Assembly (NCBI GenBank): GCA_044426085.1
Contig: JAWXUU010000006.1
Span: 1-64,000, forward strand
Direction: 5' to 3'
Length of the DNA stretch: 64,000 nucleotides
Origin: JAWXUU01 sp044426085
GTDB lineage: Bacteria > Bacillota > Clostridia > Christensenellales > CAMQZB01
This document shows positions 15,294 through 23,257 of this stretch, piece by piece; position 1 is the first letter of the stretch; each line of letters begins with the position of its first letter. Below the pieces are notes generated by a model. It was given only the letters and a program-made list of their open reading frames with translations, searched no databases and was not told the origin of the DNA. The position numbers were made by a program, and so were the translations under genes.

Positions 15294-16121
15294 TTAGTTT
15301 ACTCTCTTGATGATCAATTTATTGCTACGGTTCTTTTTCTTTCTTGTCTTATAGCCAAGAGCTGGTTTACCCCAAGGAGTAACCGGACCGCTTCTACCAA
15401 TTGGTGACTTACCTTCACCACCACCGTGTGGGTGATCGCATGGGTTCATAACTGAACCACGGACTGTTGGACGAATACCTCTGTGACGAGTTTTACCAGC
15501 AGAACCGATTCTCACGATTTCGTGTTCAAGGTTACCAACTTGACCAATAGTTGCTTTACAAACAACCAAAACGTATCTCATTTCGCCTGATGGCATTCTG
15601 AGCGTAGCATATTTGCCTTCTTTTGCCATAAGTTGTGCACTCATTCCGGCTGCTCTGGCAATTTGACCACCACGGCCTGGTTTGAATTCGATGTTGTGAA
15701 CAACTGTACCAACTGGAATGCAAGATAGTGGCAAAGCGTTTCCAGCTTTGATATCTGCAGTTTCAGAAGAAATTACTGTGTCGCCAACGTTGAGTCCAAG
15801 TGGAGCCAAGATGTATCTTTTTTCACCATCTGCATAATGAAGCAATGCGATGTTTGCTGATCTGTTTGGATCGTATTCAATCGTTGCAACTTTTGCAGGG
15901 ATTTCTGTTTTGTTTCTTTTGAAGTCGATGATTCTATATTTTCTTTTGTTACCACCACCGATGTGACGAACTGTGATTCTACCTGTAGCATTTCTACCAC
16001 CACTTTTTGAAATTGTTTCTGTTAGTGACTTTTCTGGCACATTTGTTGTGATGTGGTCGTAAGTCAAAACAGTCATGAATCTTCTCGCCGGTGAGGTTGG
16101 TTTATATCTTTTGATACCCAT
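15294..16121 (-). CDS. rplB: 50S ribosomal protein L2
   Basis: L2 is an RNA-binding protein at the peptidyl-transferase centre, needed for subunit joining. Its 275 residues begin MGIKRYKPTSPARRFMTVLT and include GRNATGRITVRHIGGGNKRK, the RNA-binding region IEFKPGRGGQIARAAGMSAQ, and the essential C-terminal segment VRGSVMNPCDHPHGGGEGK with the conserved histidine. It is complete. Confidence 0.99.
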   Translation of the reverse strand: MGIKRYKPTSPARRFMTVLTYDHITTNVPEKSLTETISKSGGRNATGRITVRHIGGGNKRKYRIIDFKRNKTEIPAKVATIEYDPNRSANIALLHYADGEKRYILAPLGLNVGDTVISSETADIKAGNALPLSCIPVGTVVHNIEFKPGRGGQIARAAGMSAQLMAKEGKYATLRMPSGEMRYVLVVCKATIGQVGNLEHEIVRIGSAGKTRHRGIRPTVRGSVMNPCDHPHGGGEGKSPIGRSGPVTPWGKPALGYKTRKKKNRSNKLIIKRVN

Positions 16122-16136
16122 TTTTATGTTCCTCCG

Positions 16137-16427
16137 TTATGCTAGGCTTTCGAAGAATTCGATTGGTTTTGAATCTGCAGTAAGTTGAACGATTGCTTTT
16201 TTGAAAGACGCTCTTCTACCTTCGTATTTACCCATTCTTTTCTTCTTTCCGTCATAGTTACATGTGTTTACGCTTGAAACTTTCACGTCGAAGATTTCTT
16301 CAACAGCGTTTTTCACGTTTGTTTTTGTAGCAGATTTTGCAACCACGAAAGTATATTTCATAGTAGCAATGCCATCATAGCTTTTTTCTGAAAGAATTGG
16401 CTTAATGATTATATCTCTTGCATTCAT
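16137..16427 (-). CDS. rplW: 50S ribosomal protein L23
   Basis: L23 lies at the tunnel exit and docks trigger factor and SRP. The 96-residue protein begins MNARDIIIKPILSEKSYDGI and has YTFVVAKSATKTNVKNAVEE and KRMGKYEGRRASFKKAIVQL. The ATG at 16427 is preferred because GAGGAGG lies 10 nt upstream; it overlaps the rplD stop, so coupling is likely. Confidence 0.97.
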   Translation of the reverse strand: MNARDIIIKPILSEKSYDGIATMKYTFVVAKSATKTNVKNAVEEIFDVKVSSVNTCNYDGKKKRMGKYEGRRASFKKAIVQLTADSKPIEFFESLA

Positions 16428-17050
16428 AGTGAACATACCTCCTCGATTTTTGCAATACCGTCTTTTGTTGTTACAAAGTTAACATTTTTAACGATATCAA
16501 GAACATTCAAAAGGTTTGCATATGTGATGTTAAGTTTTTGAATGTTTCTGCCTGCTCTGTAAACCATTTGATCAAGTTCTGGCAATACTAGAAGTACGCC
16601 TCCTTTGAAATTGAAGCTTTTCAAAATTTGAGCAACTTCTGCAGTTTTTGGAGCAGTCAATGTCAAACTGTCGATAATTGTTAGTTCGCCGTTTGACGCT
16701 TTGTAAGAAATTGCACTTTTAAGAGCATTTCTTCTTGCTTTTACGTTTAGACCTTTTGAATAGTCACGTGGTTTTTTTGCAAAAACAACGCCACCACCAG
16801 TCCATTGTGGTGAACGGATTGAACCTTGACGGGCTCTACCTGTTCCTTTTTGTCTCCATGGTTTGCAACCACCGCCTCTAACTTCTGTTCTTGTTAGATT
16901 TGAGTGTGTTCCTTGTCTCTTATTTGCTTGTTGAGCAACCACTACTTGGTGAATCAGAGCTTCGTTGTAAGGAACACCAAAAACGGCTTCGCTAACTTCC
17001 ATTGTGCCTACTTCGGCACCGCTTTGGTTATAAACTTTCAATTCTGGCAT
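16424..17050 (-). CDS. rplD: 50S ribosomal protein L4
   Basis: L4 lines the exit tunnel and in some bacteria represses the S10 operon by acting on the leader RNA. The tunnel loop is seen as TRTEVRGGGCKPWRQKGTGR followed by ARQGSIRSPQWTGGGVVFAK, near residues 54-92. The C-terminal half resembles a Rossmann-like fold with VLLVLPELDQMVYRAGRNI. It has 208 residues. Confidence 0.98.
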   Translation of the reverse strand: MPELKVYNQSGAEVGTMEVSEAVFGVPYNEALIHQVVVAQQANKRQGTHSNLTRTEVRGGGCKPWRQKGTGRARQGSIRSPQWTGGGVVFAKKPRDYSKGLNVKARRNALKSAISYKASNGELTIIDSLTLTAPKTAEVAQILKSFNFKGGVLLVLPELDQMVYRAGRNIQKLNITYANLLNVLDIVKNVNFVTTKDGIAKIEEVCSL

Positions 17051-17084
17051 GAATTTTTACCTTCCTTTATAGTATTTCTTACAA

Positions 17085-17717
17085 TCAAGCCTTCTTGGCA
17101 TTCGCAACAGTTACGAGCGAGCCTTTAGGTCCTGGGATTGCTCCCTTGATTAGTAGTACATTCTTTTCAAGATCGACTTTTACAACTTGAAGATTTTGGA
17201 TAGTCACTTTTTCGTGACCGTATCTACCTGGCATGTTTTTACATTTCATAACTCTTGAAGGAGTTGAACATGCACCCATTGAACCGACTTCTCTGTGGAC
17301 AGGGCCAGTACCGTGAGTCATTTTAAGTCTGTGTTGGTTCCATCTTTGGATAACACCTGTGAAACCACGACCTCTTGTTGTTCCTTGAACGTCAACTTTT
17401 TCGCCTTCTTCGAAAGCTGTAACGTCGATAACGTCGCCGATGTTCAATGCTGCAAAGTTGTCAAGCTTGAATTCTTTCAAAGTTCTCATTGGCTCGATGT
17501 TTGCTTTTGTAAATTGTCCAAGTTCTGGTTTGTTAAGCTTTCTTGCTGGAATTTGTTCAAAACCAAGTTGAACAGCTTCGTAACCGTCTCTTTCTTTTGT
17601 TTTTTTGTTCACAACTGGACAAGGGCCAGCAAGAACTACTGTAACTGGGATGCACGTACCGTCTGGTGTGAAGATTTGTGTCATGCCAATTTTCTTTCCG
17701 ATAATTGCTTTCTTCAT
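17085..17717 (-). CDS. rplC: 50S ribosomal protein L3
   Basis: L3 is one of the proteins that start 50S assembly, and its loop reaches the peptidyl-transferase centre. The sequence begins MKKAIIGKKIGMTQIFTPDG, has TRGRGFTGVIQRWNQH near 122-137, and the signature GTGPVHREVGSMGACSTPSR with MPGRYGHEKVTIQNL. The ATG at 17717 is chosen for GGAGGTAGATAGA just before it. It has 210 residues. Confidence 0.98.
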   Translation of the reverse strand: MKKAIIGKKIGMTQIFTPDGTCIPVTVVLAGPCPVVNKKTKERDGYEAVQLGFEQIPARKLNKPELGQFTKANIEPMRTLKEFKLDNFAALNIGDVIDVTAFEEGEKVDVQGTTRGRGFTGVIQRWNQHRLKMTHGTGPVHREVGSMGACSTPSRVMKCKNMPGRYGHEKVTIQNLQVVKVDLEKNVLLIKGAIPGPKGSLVTVANAKKA

Positions 17718-17734
17718 TCTATCTACCTCCAAAA

Positions 17735-18034
17735 TCAAAGCTTGATTTTGATGTCCACGCCGGCTGGCAAGTGGATACCATCAAGTATCTTAGCGTTTGG
17801 GCTATAGATATCGATAAGACGCTTGTGAGTTCTAACTTCAAATTGTTCACGTGAATCCTTATATTTATGTGGTGAACGAATGATTGTTACAATCTCCTTA
17901 TCTGTTGGGAGTGGAATTGGGCCTGAAATTTTCGCCCCAGCTTTTTCCATAGTTTCTACGATGCGAGCTGCAGCGCTGTCAACTAGGTTATGATCATATG
18001 ATCTAAGCTTAATTCTGATTTTTTGAGTTGCCAT
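17735..18034 (-). CDS. rpsJ: 30S ribosomal protein S10
   Basis: S10 belongs to the 30S head and also joins transcription antitermination complexes through NusB. It begins MATQKIRIKLRSYDHNLVDS and ends PAGVDIKIKL, with GPIPLPTDKEIVTIIRSPHK in the middle. It has 99 residues. As first gene of the superoperon it follows a roughly 185-nt leader and a strong promoter. GGAGG precedes the ATG. Confidence 0.98.
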   Translation of the reverse strand: MATQKIRIKLRSYDHNLVDSAAARIVETMEKAGAKISGPIPLPTDKEIVTIIRSPHKYKDSREQFEVRTHKRLIDIYSPNAKILDGIHLPAGVDIKIKL

Positions 18035-18225
18035 TTATATACCTCCTTACGACTCATGCCTTAACGTATGTGCCCGAGTGCACTTCCTTAGAATTCTTTT
18101 AAACATTTCCGTGCGTGTCGCACTTAGTGAGTAAAAAATAAGGGTTACTCCCAAAGCTATTAAGAGTTAGTCGTGATGACAAACATTCCCGTGCGTGTCG
18201 TTGTTTCTAGCACGATAGCTTTTAT
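18035..18225 (-). promoter_or_regulatory. 5' leader of the S10 operon with 20-bp direct repeats
   Basis: The leader holds two near-identical 20-mers, CGACACGCACGGGAATGTTT and CGACACGCACGGAAATGTTT on the minus strand, exactly 80 bp apart (18181-18200 and 18101-18120). A GGGAGTAACCC-type local stem lies between them. Ribosomal operon leaders often bind a product such as L4; the sequence here does not match a class I recognise. Confidence 0.55.
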
Positions 18226-18254
18226 ATAATACTATAAAAGCCCCGCAATGTCAA
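18226..18254 (-). promoter_or_regulatory. Sigma-A promoter of the S10 operon
   Basis: Minus strand: perfect -35 TTGACA, 17-bp spacer, -10 TATTAT, about 190 bp before rpsJ. It is the best candidate for the main promoter of the ribosomal superoperon. Confidence 0.85.
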
Positions 18255-18320
18255 CTGTTTGAAGGGCTTTTTTATATTATTTTCTGTTTATTTTTAAGTT
18301 TTATTTGAAAGGCTTTTATA

Positions 18321-18527
18321 ATTAAAAATTAAAAATTAAAAATTAAAAATTGTGGTAGGCACTCGCGTTGCTCGTGCACTCAATTATATTTGGATATTGA
18401 AATAGGAACGCCCCTATTTGAATAGTTTCGTTCCCATATTTAGTTGCAAATATTATTGAAAAGCACGAGCACCGCGAGTGCATTACATCAATTTTTAATT
18501 TTTAATTTTTAATTTTTAATTTTAAAA
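18321..18527. repeat. Family B inverted-end element, copy B1
   Basis: The left end has five ATTAAAA heptamers, then GTGGTA and the hairpin arm GCACTCGCGTTGCTCGTGC. The right end is its inverse: GCACGAGCACCGCGAGTGC, a TTAC motif and TTTTTAA heptamers. The ~100-bp interior contains AGGAACG/CGTTCC and is shared with copies B2 and B8. It lies directly after the lrp gene-tail palindrome. Confidence 0.8.
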
Positions 18528-18545
18528 TCTCTGATTTTAAAAATT
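18518..18545 (-). repeat. Gene-tail palindrome at the lrp stop
   Basis: AATTTTAAAATC pairs with GATTTTAAAAATT around a TCT loop (one extra A). The stop codon (18537-18539) and last Phe codon of lrp lie in one arm. The T-rich arm is on the 3' side of the transcript, so it may act as a weak terminator. Confidence 0.65.
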
Positions 18546-19022
18546 CATTTCCCTTTTTTCTTCTTTCACGCCGACGATATCGACGCCGTCGACTTTGTAT
18601 TTTTTCAAGATGAAGTGTGTGCCTGTTGCGAGGACGCCGTCCATCACTGATAGTTTTTCTGAGATGAAAAGTCCTACTTCTCTTATTGTTCTTCCGTATA
18701 GGTAAACAGTCAAATCGAAACCGCCACTCATGAGATACACGCTTTTCACTTCTGGGAACTTCATGATTTCTTCCGCGATAGAATCGAACCCGCGATTTTT
18801 TTGTGGGGTTGCCCTGACTTCGATAAGCGCTTCGCAAAATGATTCGTCGTCATTAGAATTGACAACAGCGGCATATTTCACGATGATTTTTTCTTCTTCG
18901 AGCGCTGTTATTGTTGCTTTTGTTTCTTCTTCTGATATGCCGAGCATAACGGCAATTTGCGATGCTGGGACTCTCGCGTCATCTTTGAGAATGCTGAGAA
19001 TTTGCCTTTCGATTTTTGTCAT
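18537..19022 (-). CDS. Lrp/AsnC-family transcriptional regulator
   Basis: This 161-residue protein has an N-terminal winged helix (MTKIERQILSILKDDARVPA, then IAVMLGISEEETKATI, residues 1-40) and a C-terminal RAM-type ligand domain with VKSVYLMSGGFDLTVYLYG near residues 90-110. The family senses amino acids and forms octamers or dimers on DNA. Its ATG follows the rex stop by one base and a GGGAG site lies within the rex end, so the two genes are co-translated. Target genes cannot be deduced from sequence. The C-terminal KREMNF tail lies over the terminal palindrome. Confidence 0.88.
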   Translation of the reverse strand: MTKIERQILSILKDDARVPASQIAVMLGISEEETKATITALEEEKIIVKYAAVVNSNDDESFCEALIEVRATPQKNRGFDSIAEEIMKFPEVKSVYLMSGGFDLTVYLYGRTIREVGLFISEKLSVMDGVLATGTHFILKKYKVDGVDIVGVKEEKREMNF

Positions 19023-19023
19023 G

Positions 19024-19665
19024 TTATTCTTCTCCCATTTCCTTTGCGTTCAGCTTATAACAAAGCGTGAATAAACTTTCGTTCAAGTTTAGATTTTCAA
19101 CAACTGTTTCGCTGTCTTCATGTATGTCGATTGGGGCAAAGTTCCAAATTGCAGATATTCCGCAACCTTTCGCCTTTTCCGCAACAGAAAGTGCTGTTTC
19201 CTTTTGAGTTGTTATCGCACAGATATCAACTTTGTTTTCAGCAACAAATTTTTCAAATTCGTCGATGTGCAAAATTTCTACTCCGCGTGGAACTTTGATG
19301 TGATCAAACTTCACATCGAACACCGCAAGAATGCGGAAGCCTTCACGAGAATACTTTTCATAGTTCGCAAGTGCAAGACCAATGTGTCCACCACCAACGA
19401 TAACAACGCCGTATTCTTTATCAAGACCCAATATCGCGCGAATTTGCGCTTTCAAGTAAACCAAATCGTAGCCATAACCTTGTTGTCCGAACTCACCAAA
19501 ATTTGAAAAATCTTGGCGGACTTGGGATGCAGTGATGTTGAGAATTTCAGATATAGTTGTTGAAGATACCCTTTTCACGCCAGCGCGTTCAAGCTCCTTC
19601 AAGCATCTATAATACCTTGGCATTCTGCGCACAACAGCGTCAGAGATTGGTTTCTTAATTTTCAT
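19024..19665 (-). CDS. rex: Redox-sensing transcriptional repressor Rex
   Basis: Rex represses fermentation and respiration genes and leaves DNA when NADH is high. The 213-residue protein has the N-terminal winged helix MPRYYRCLKELERAGVKRVS and ITASQVRQDFSNFGEFGQQG (residues 14-63), then the dinucleotide site GVVIVGGGHIGLALANY near 85-101 and a C-terminal swap helix. Candidate Rex operators are present upstream of pflB and gapA in this window. A promoter (TTTACA-17-TAAAAT) lies just upstream. It forms an operon with the Lrp-type gene. Confidence 0.96.
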   Translation of the reverse strand: MKIKKPISDAVVRRMPRYYRCLKELERAGVKRVSSTTISEILNITASQVRQDFSNFGEFGQQGYGYDLVYLKAQIRAILGLDKEYGVVIVGGGHIGLALANYEKYSREGFRILAVFDVKFDHIKVPRGVEILHIDEFEKFVAENKVDICAITTQKETALSVAEKAKGCGISAIWNFAPIDIHEDSETVVENLNLNESLFTLCYKLNAKEMGEE

Positions 19666-19697
19666 TTACAATTCCCCTTAATAGTTTATATGTCAAT

Positions 19698-19726
19698 ATT
19701 TTATCATAAATAAGTCATTTTGTAAA
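19698..19726 (-). promoter_or_regulatory. Sigma-A promoter of rex-lrp
   Basis: Minus strand: -35 TTTACA, 17-bp spacer, -10 TAAAAT, about 35-60 bp before the rex start. No clear Rex operator overlaps it. Confidence 0.65.
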
Positions 19727-19869
19727 GAGTTATTTAAAAATATATATAAATTTGATAGATATTTCACAAAGCGAATGTTTTCACGAAATACTGCAGATAC
19801 AAATTTCTGCATCAGTTTTAAAAAGTGAAAATTGAAAGGTGTCGCTAGCGTAGCGTACGCCTGAAGGTG
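19727..19869. repeat. Short repeat motifs between rex and element B2
   Basis: No gene is present. A TACAAAtTTCTGCA(c/t)CA motif at about 19798 recurs at about 21961 and 32141, on the same outer side of B elements. The stretch GTGTCGCTAGCGTAGCGTACGC at 19839-19860 recurs twice at 35685-35752. Confidence 0.6.
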
Positions 19870-20074
19870 AAAATTAAAAATTAAAAATTAAAAATTAAAA
19901 ATTGTTGTAAGCACTCGCGTTGCTCGTGCATGCTATTTGTATTTGGATACTAAAATAGGAACGCTCCTATTAAATCGTTGCGTTCCTATCACTAATCACA
20001 AATATATTGAAAAGCACGAGCGGTACGCGAGTGCATTACCACACTTTTTACTTTTTACTTTTCACTTTTCACTT
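19870..20074. repeat. Family B inverted-end element, copy B2
   Basis: The left end has ATTAAAA heptamers, GTTGTA and GCACTCGCGTTGCTCGTGC. The right end is GCACGAGCGGTACGCGAGTGC, TTACCACA and diverged TTTTTAC heptamers. The interior carries AGGAACGC/GCGTTCCT and resembles B1 and B8. It abuts the queT tail palindrome. Confidence 0.78.
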
Positions 20075-20101
20075 TATTAAAAAATCTTCGATTTTTTAAT
20101 A
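20075..20101 (-). terminator. Gene-tail palindrome at the queT stop
   Basis: TATTAAAAAATC pairs exactly with GATTTTTTAATA around a TTC loop. The queT Tyr codon and stop are in the 5' arm of the transcript and the T-tract forms the 3' arm. It may terminate, though the GC core is weak. Confidence 0.6.
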
Positions 20102-20581
20102 CAAATCCAATCCATTGTCTTGTTTTTGCAATTTTTTCACGATGTAGTATAGTGGAATTCCAAGTCCGCACACCCACACTGATTGTGAGATTAGCATTTG
20201 GAAGAAACTGTACCAATATCCTGTTTGATAGCCTAGAATTATGAACACGAGCGGAAGTCCCACTGCGTTGAAAAGAATTGGGGGGATGACGCCGATCCCA
20301 ATTTTCTTGGAAAATTTAGTGACAACACACGCAAGAAACGTGATGCCACCACCGATAACTACGTCCCAAATTCCACCGCCAAACATGTTGACGATCATGC
20401 ACCCTACTGTCACACCGATAACACTTGACGGCATGAGAAGCGGAAGAACCGTGAGCGCTTCTGCTGGGCGAATTTGAAAGAATGGCGCATACGCCAAACT
20501 TCCGAGTGGAAGAGTGAGAACAACATAGAGCGCAGCTGTGAGCCCTGCCCTAGCGATAAAACCACTTTTTGTTTTTTTCAT
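20096..20581 (-). CDS. queT: QueT-family queuosine-precursor transporter (ECF S component)
   Basis: This 161-residue membrane protein has about five hydrophobic segments. The N-terminus FIARAGLTAALYVVLTLPLG and the following LAYAPFFQIRPAEALTVLPL resemble the QueT family, the substrate-binding subunit of an energy-coupling-factor transporter for queuosine precursors. The ATG at 20581 follows AAAGGAG; an upstream in-frame ATG lacks a binding site. No ECF ATPase genes are nearby, so it must use shared components. I looked for a preQ1 riboswitch in its leader and found none I could support. Confidence 0.82.
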   Translation of the reverse strand: MKKTKSGFIARAGLTAALYVVLTLPLGSLAYAPFFQIRPAEALTVLPLLMPSSVIGVTVGCMIVNMFGGGIWDVVIGGGITFLACVVTKFSKKIGIGVIPPILFNAVGLPLVFIILGYQTGYWYSFFQMLISQSVWVCGLGIPLYYIVKKLQKQDNGLDLY

Positions 20582-20684
20582 AACTAAATACTCCTTTTTT
20601 ATAGTATATGATAAACACAAAGCGTTTCAAGTGATGTCACCTTCTTGAGACGATTTATAATTTATTTAAATTTGAATTTTTAAT

Positions 20685-20710
20685 TGAAAAAAATGCTACG
20701 CATTTTTTCA
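20685..20710 (-). terminator. Gene-tail palindrome at the stop of the 86-residue gene
   Basis: TGAAAAAAATGC pairs with GCATTTTTTCA around a TAC loop, one A excess. The stop codon (20708-20710) is at the outer end of the stem, and the T-tract is on the 3' side of the transcript, as in an intrinsic terminator. Confidence 0.65.
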
Positions 20711-20968
20711 GTCTCCACTTTCAAGTGTCAGTGCAAAGAAATCTACTCCTTCTACGAAATCGTGGGAAACGAAGCGCACGTAGGAATATTCATCGAACAT
20801 GTCGATATGTGGCTGAATAACCACTGGGGTTGGGAGTTTCAAAGCTTGGCAGATTTCTGACACGTAGGTATATATGTCTTCTTTATCGTATGGCGATTCC
20901 AAAACATAAATCATGTCGGCTTTTATTCTTCTGTCGTGCTTCAGCACTTTTGCCCAAATCTTTTTCAT
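20708..20968 (-). CDS. Conserved-looking hypothetical protein, 86 aa
   Basis: I do not recognise this family. The protein is soluble, rich in aromatic and acidic residues, with no signal peptide or membrane segment. It begins MKKIWAKVLKHDRRIKADMI and contains YVLESPYDKEDIYTYVSEIC and a later PHIDMFDEYSYVRFVSHDFV. Codon usage matches the neighbours, and the terminator-like palindrome at its stop supports a real gene. It lies between rsmI and queT on the same strand. Confidence 0.7.
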   Translation of the reverse strand: MKKIWAKVLKHDRRIKADMIYVLESPYDKEDIYTYVSEICQALKLPTPVVIQPHIDMFDEYSYVRFVSHDFVEGVDFFALTLESGD

Positions 20969-21089
20969 ATTTCCCCTTTTTAAACTGACAACTTTTGCAT
21001 TATATCAAAAATGATTTTTTCACGCAAGTGTTTTTACATATTTTTTGCGATATTTTTCAATTTATTCACAAATATAAACTTTGAAAATT

Positions 21090-21881
21090 TTAGTTTTCTG
21101 ACAGCAACATATATATTTCATTTTTAGGAACTCCGCGTTCTTTTGCGACCCTTTTGATTGCTTCTTTTTTATCCATGCCCGACTTGATATAAATCATAAG
21201 GTGTTCGCCGGCTGAAAGCATTGTTAAATCAGCTTCCTGCTTGTTGCCTTCACAAACGAGAACCATCTCGCCTTTCATTGGCGGAAGTTTTTCCGAAAGG
21301 TTGAAGGAAATTCCCTCTTCGAACATCTTGGTCATCTCGCGAACAAGGAAAGCTTTTCTTTCGCCAAACACTTTAAAAATGTCGGCAACGTCGTCGTTCA
21401 CGCTGTTTTTTGTTACGTAAAACACAAGCGTGGATTGCGATGTTTTATACTTTTCCAAAAACTGCGATTTCTTTTGCTTTGGCAAAAATCCGCAAAAAGT
21501 GAAAGAAGATAAATCAAATCCCGAAAGCACCAACGAGTTGATAACCGCACAGCACCCAGGCACAGCAGTGATTTCGATACCACATTCTCTGCACGCGGAA
21601 ACCAAAATGTTGCCCGGATCAGAAACGAGCGGTGTGCCCGCATCGGAAATTATCGCGATGTCTTCGCCACTTCGAAGCTGAGATAAAATGCCATCGAGCT
21701 TCTCCATTTCGGAATATTTATGGTAGCTTACAAGCTTGTTTTGTATGCCAAAATAATCCAGCAATTTTTTAGAAACACGAGTGTCTTCGCAAAGTATCAT
21801 AGAAACACTCTTGAGTGTCTCCACCGCGCGGTACGTCATATCCCCCAAATTCCCTATCGGCGTAGAAACGATGTATAGCAT
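21090..21881 (-). CDS. rsmI: 16S rRNA (cytidine1402-2'-O)-methyltransferase
   Basis: RsmI 2'-O-methylates C1402 of 16S rRNA at the decoding centre. It is a tetrapyrrole-methylase-fold enzyme. Motifs are YIVSTPIGNLGDMTYRAVET (residues 3-22), LCEDTRVSKKLLDYFGI (35-51), DIAIISDAGTPLVSDPG (near 74-90) and ITAVPGCCAVINSLVLSGFD (near 102-121). The 263-residue length is slightly shorter than E. coli RsmI. It closes a cluster with trmN6, ricT, holB and tmk that is conserved in Bacillus. Confidence 0.96.
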   Translation of the reverse strand: MLYIVSTPIGNLGDMTYRAVETLKSVSMILCEDTRVSKKLLDYFGIQNKLVSYHKYSEMEKLDGILSQLRSGEDIAIISDAGTPLVSDPGNILVSACRECGIEITAVPGCCAVINSLVLSGFDLSSFTFCGFLPKQKKSQFLEKYKTSQSTLVFYVTKNSVNDDVADIFKVFGERKAFLVREMTKMFEEGISFNLSEKLPPMKGEMVLVCEGNKQEADLTMLSAGEHLMIYIKSGMDKKEAIKRVAKERGVPKNEIYMLLSEN

Positions 21882-21983
21882 TTTTATCTCCTTTTATGAT
21901 TTGTTTTTTTATATATATAATATAGTAATGCACAATTTTAGATAAATAGCGTTGGTTGTTACAAATATCTGCACCACTTTATT

Positions 21984-22174
21984 AATTAAAAATTAAAAAT
22001 TGTGGTATAGCACGTCGCTTCGCTTGTGCAATCAATTATTTAATTTCAGTAAACCAAACTTTAAAACTTTAGCAAACCTATTACAAGAAAATCTTAATAA
22101 TATAGAAAGCACGAGCAACGCGAGTGCTTTACCACAATTTTTAATTTTTAATTTTTAATTTTTAATTTTTAATT
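21984..22174. repeat. Family B inverted-end element, copy B3
   Basis: The left end has two to three heptamers, GTGGTATA and GCACGTCGCTTCGCTTGTGC. The right end is GCACGAGCAACGCGAGTGC, TTTACCACAA and five heptamers. The interior is AT-rich and shares only its margins with B4. It abuts the trmN6 tail palindrome. Confidence 0.78.
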
Positions 22175-22213
22175 GCAAGCATATAAAAAAGCAAAGCTTT
22201 TTTATATGCTTGC
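22175..22213 (-). terminator. Gene-tail palindrome at the trmN6 stop
   Basis: An 18-bp arm, GCAAGCATATAAAAAAGC (transcript sense), pairs perfectly with its complement around a TTT loop. The arm contains the last three codons and the stop of trmN6. Element B3 begins at the next base. Confidence 0.75.
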
Positions 22214-22870
22214 GCCTTCTTCCACCACTGTTTCGCATTGCGAGCCATAGACGGCTTCGCACAGCAGGATGTGGGGCGGTTTACCTTTGGCGGATATGAA
22301 TTTTAATCTTTTCACGCCGAAGTCGTTTTGGTGGAGAACGGCGAAGAGTTCACATATTCTTGCCGTTGGATAGCAAAGGAAAAACCGACCTTTGGTTTTG
22401 ATGATTTTTCTTGCACTTTCGCAAAGCTGTTCAAGGTTGATTTCCACTTCGTTTCTAGCGATTGCGTGCACTGGGTTTTTCGGGTCTGCCTTTTCCCCCA
22501 TTTTATAATATGGCGGATTGGAAACAACCACATCCACCTTGAAATCTATAAGTTTTGACGCGTTTTGGATTTTATCTTGGAAAAGCGTGATATTTTCAAT
22601 CGCGTTTTTTTCCAAACTTGCACGGCACATATCCGCCATTTCCTTTTGGATTTCTATCGCGAAAATGTGTTTTGGCGAATACCTTGCGTGAACGAGCAAA
22701 GAAACAACTCCGCTTCCCGCGCCGAAATCCACAACCACGTCGGATTTTTTCACGTTTGCAAAATCCGCAAGCCACACCGCATCGTTGGTGAATTTATAAA
22801 GGCTTTCCGACTGATAAATAACCAAGCCTGATTCTAGCTGTTCCAGAACATATTCTGTTTTATCCGCCAT
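22202..22870 (-). CDS. trmN6: tRNA1(Val) (adenine37-N6)-methyltransferase-like protein
   Basis: This 222-residue class I SAM-dependent methyltransferase matches the YfiC/YabB family that methylates N6 of A37 in tRNA1(Val). SAM motif I is DVVVDFGAGSGVVSLLVHAR (near residues 40-60) and the catalytic motif is VVVSNPPYYKMG near 114-125, the NPPY signature of N6-adenine enzymes. Position between rsmI and ricT equals that of Bacillus yabB. A close GIY-YIG partner found there is absent here. The stop is inside a perfect palindrome. Confidence 0.9.
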   Translation of the reverse strand: MADKTEYVLEQLESGLVIYQSESLYKFTNDAVWLADFANVKKSDVVVDFGAGSGVVSLLVHARYSPKHIFAIEIQKEMADMCRASLEKNAIENITLFQDKIQNASKLIDFKVDVVVSNPPYYKMGEKADPKNPVHAIARNEVEINLEQLCESARKIIKTKGRFFLCYPTARICELFAVLHQNDFGVKRLKFISAKGKPPHILLCEAVYGSQCETVVEEGASI

Positions 22871-22951
22871 AACGCCCCCTTTTTTTCTCGTTAAATGAAA
22901 ATAACTGCCAACAAGTGGCAGTTAAAATTTCAAAAATATACTCAGTTATTA

Positions 22952-23122
22952 TTACGCTTCAGAAATTGCGCTAACTGGGCAAGCACCTGCACAAGCGCCG
23001 CATGAAATGCAAGCGTCTGCGTCGATTTCGTATGCTGAAGCACCTTCAGCGATTGCGCTGACTGGGCATTCTGATGCACATGAACCACAAGAAATACATT
23101 CTTCACTAATTACGTATGCCAT
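22952..23122 (-). CDS. 2[4Fe-4S] ferredoxin
   Basis: This 56-residue protein is a clostridial-type ferredoxin, a soluble low-potential electron carrier. It starts MAYVISEECISCGSCASECP, and the second cluster site is DACISCGACAGACPVSAI. Each half has CxxCxxCxxxCP, so two 4Fe-4S clusters are expected. It stands alone between trmN6 and ricT, with an AAGGAG binding site. Partners may include hydrogenase or ferredoxin oxidoreductases encoded elsewhere. Confidence 0.95.
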   Translation of the reverse strand: MAYVISEECISCGSCASECPVSAIAEGASAYEIDADACISCGACAGACPVSAISEA

Positions 23123-23257
23123 GATAAATCTCCTTTATAAAATTTTATTTTAATACTGAGACCATTATAGCACAGATTTTTTATTTTTTCAAGGGTTTAT
23201 CAAAAATTTTATTTTTTATATACTACAATCTATTTAATCCAAAGCCAAAATGGAAAA

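Noticed and set aside
20582..20680. preQ1 riboswitch before queT
   Set aside because: The leader has a CAAG/CTTG stem but lacks the C-rich loop and A-rich tail of preQ1-I and the conserved core of preQ1-II; only a covariance search could overturn this.
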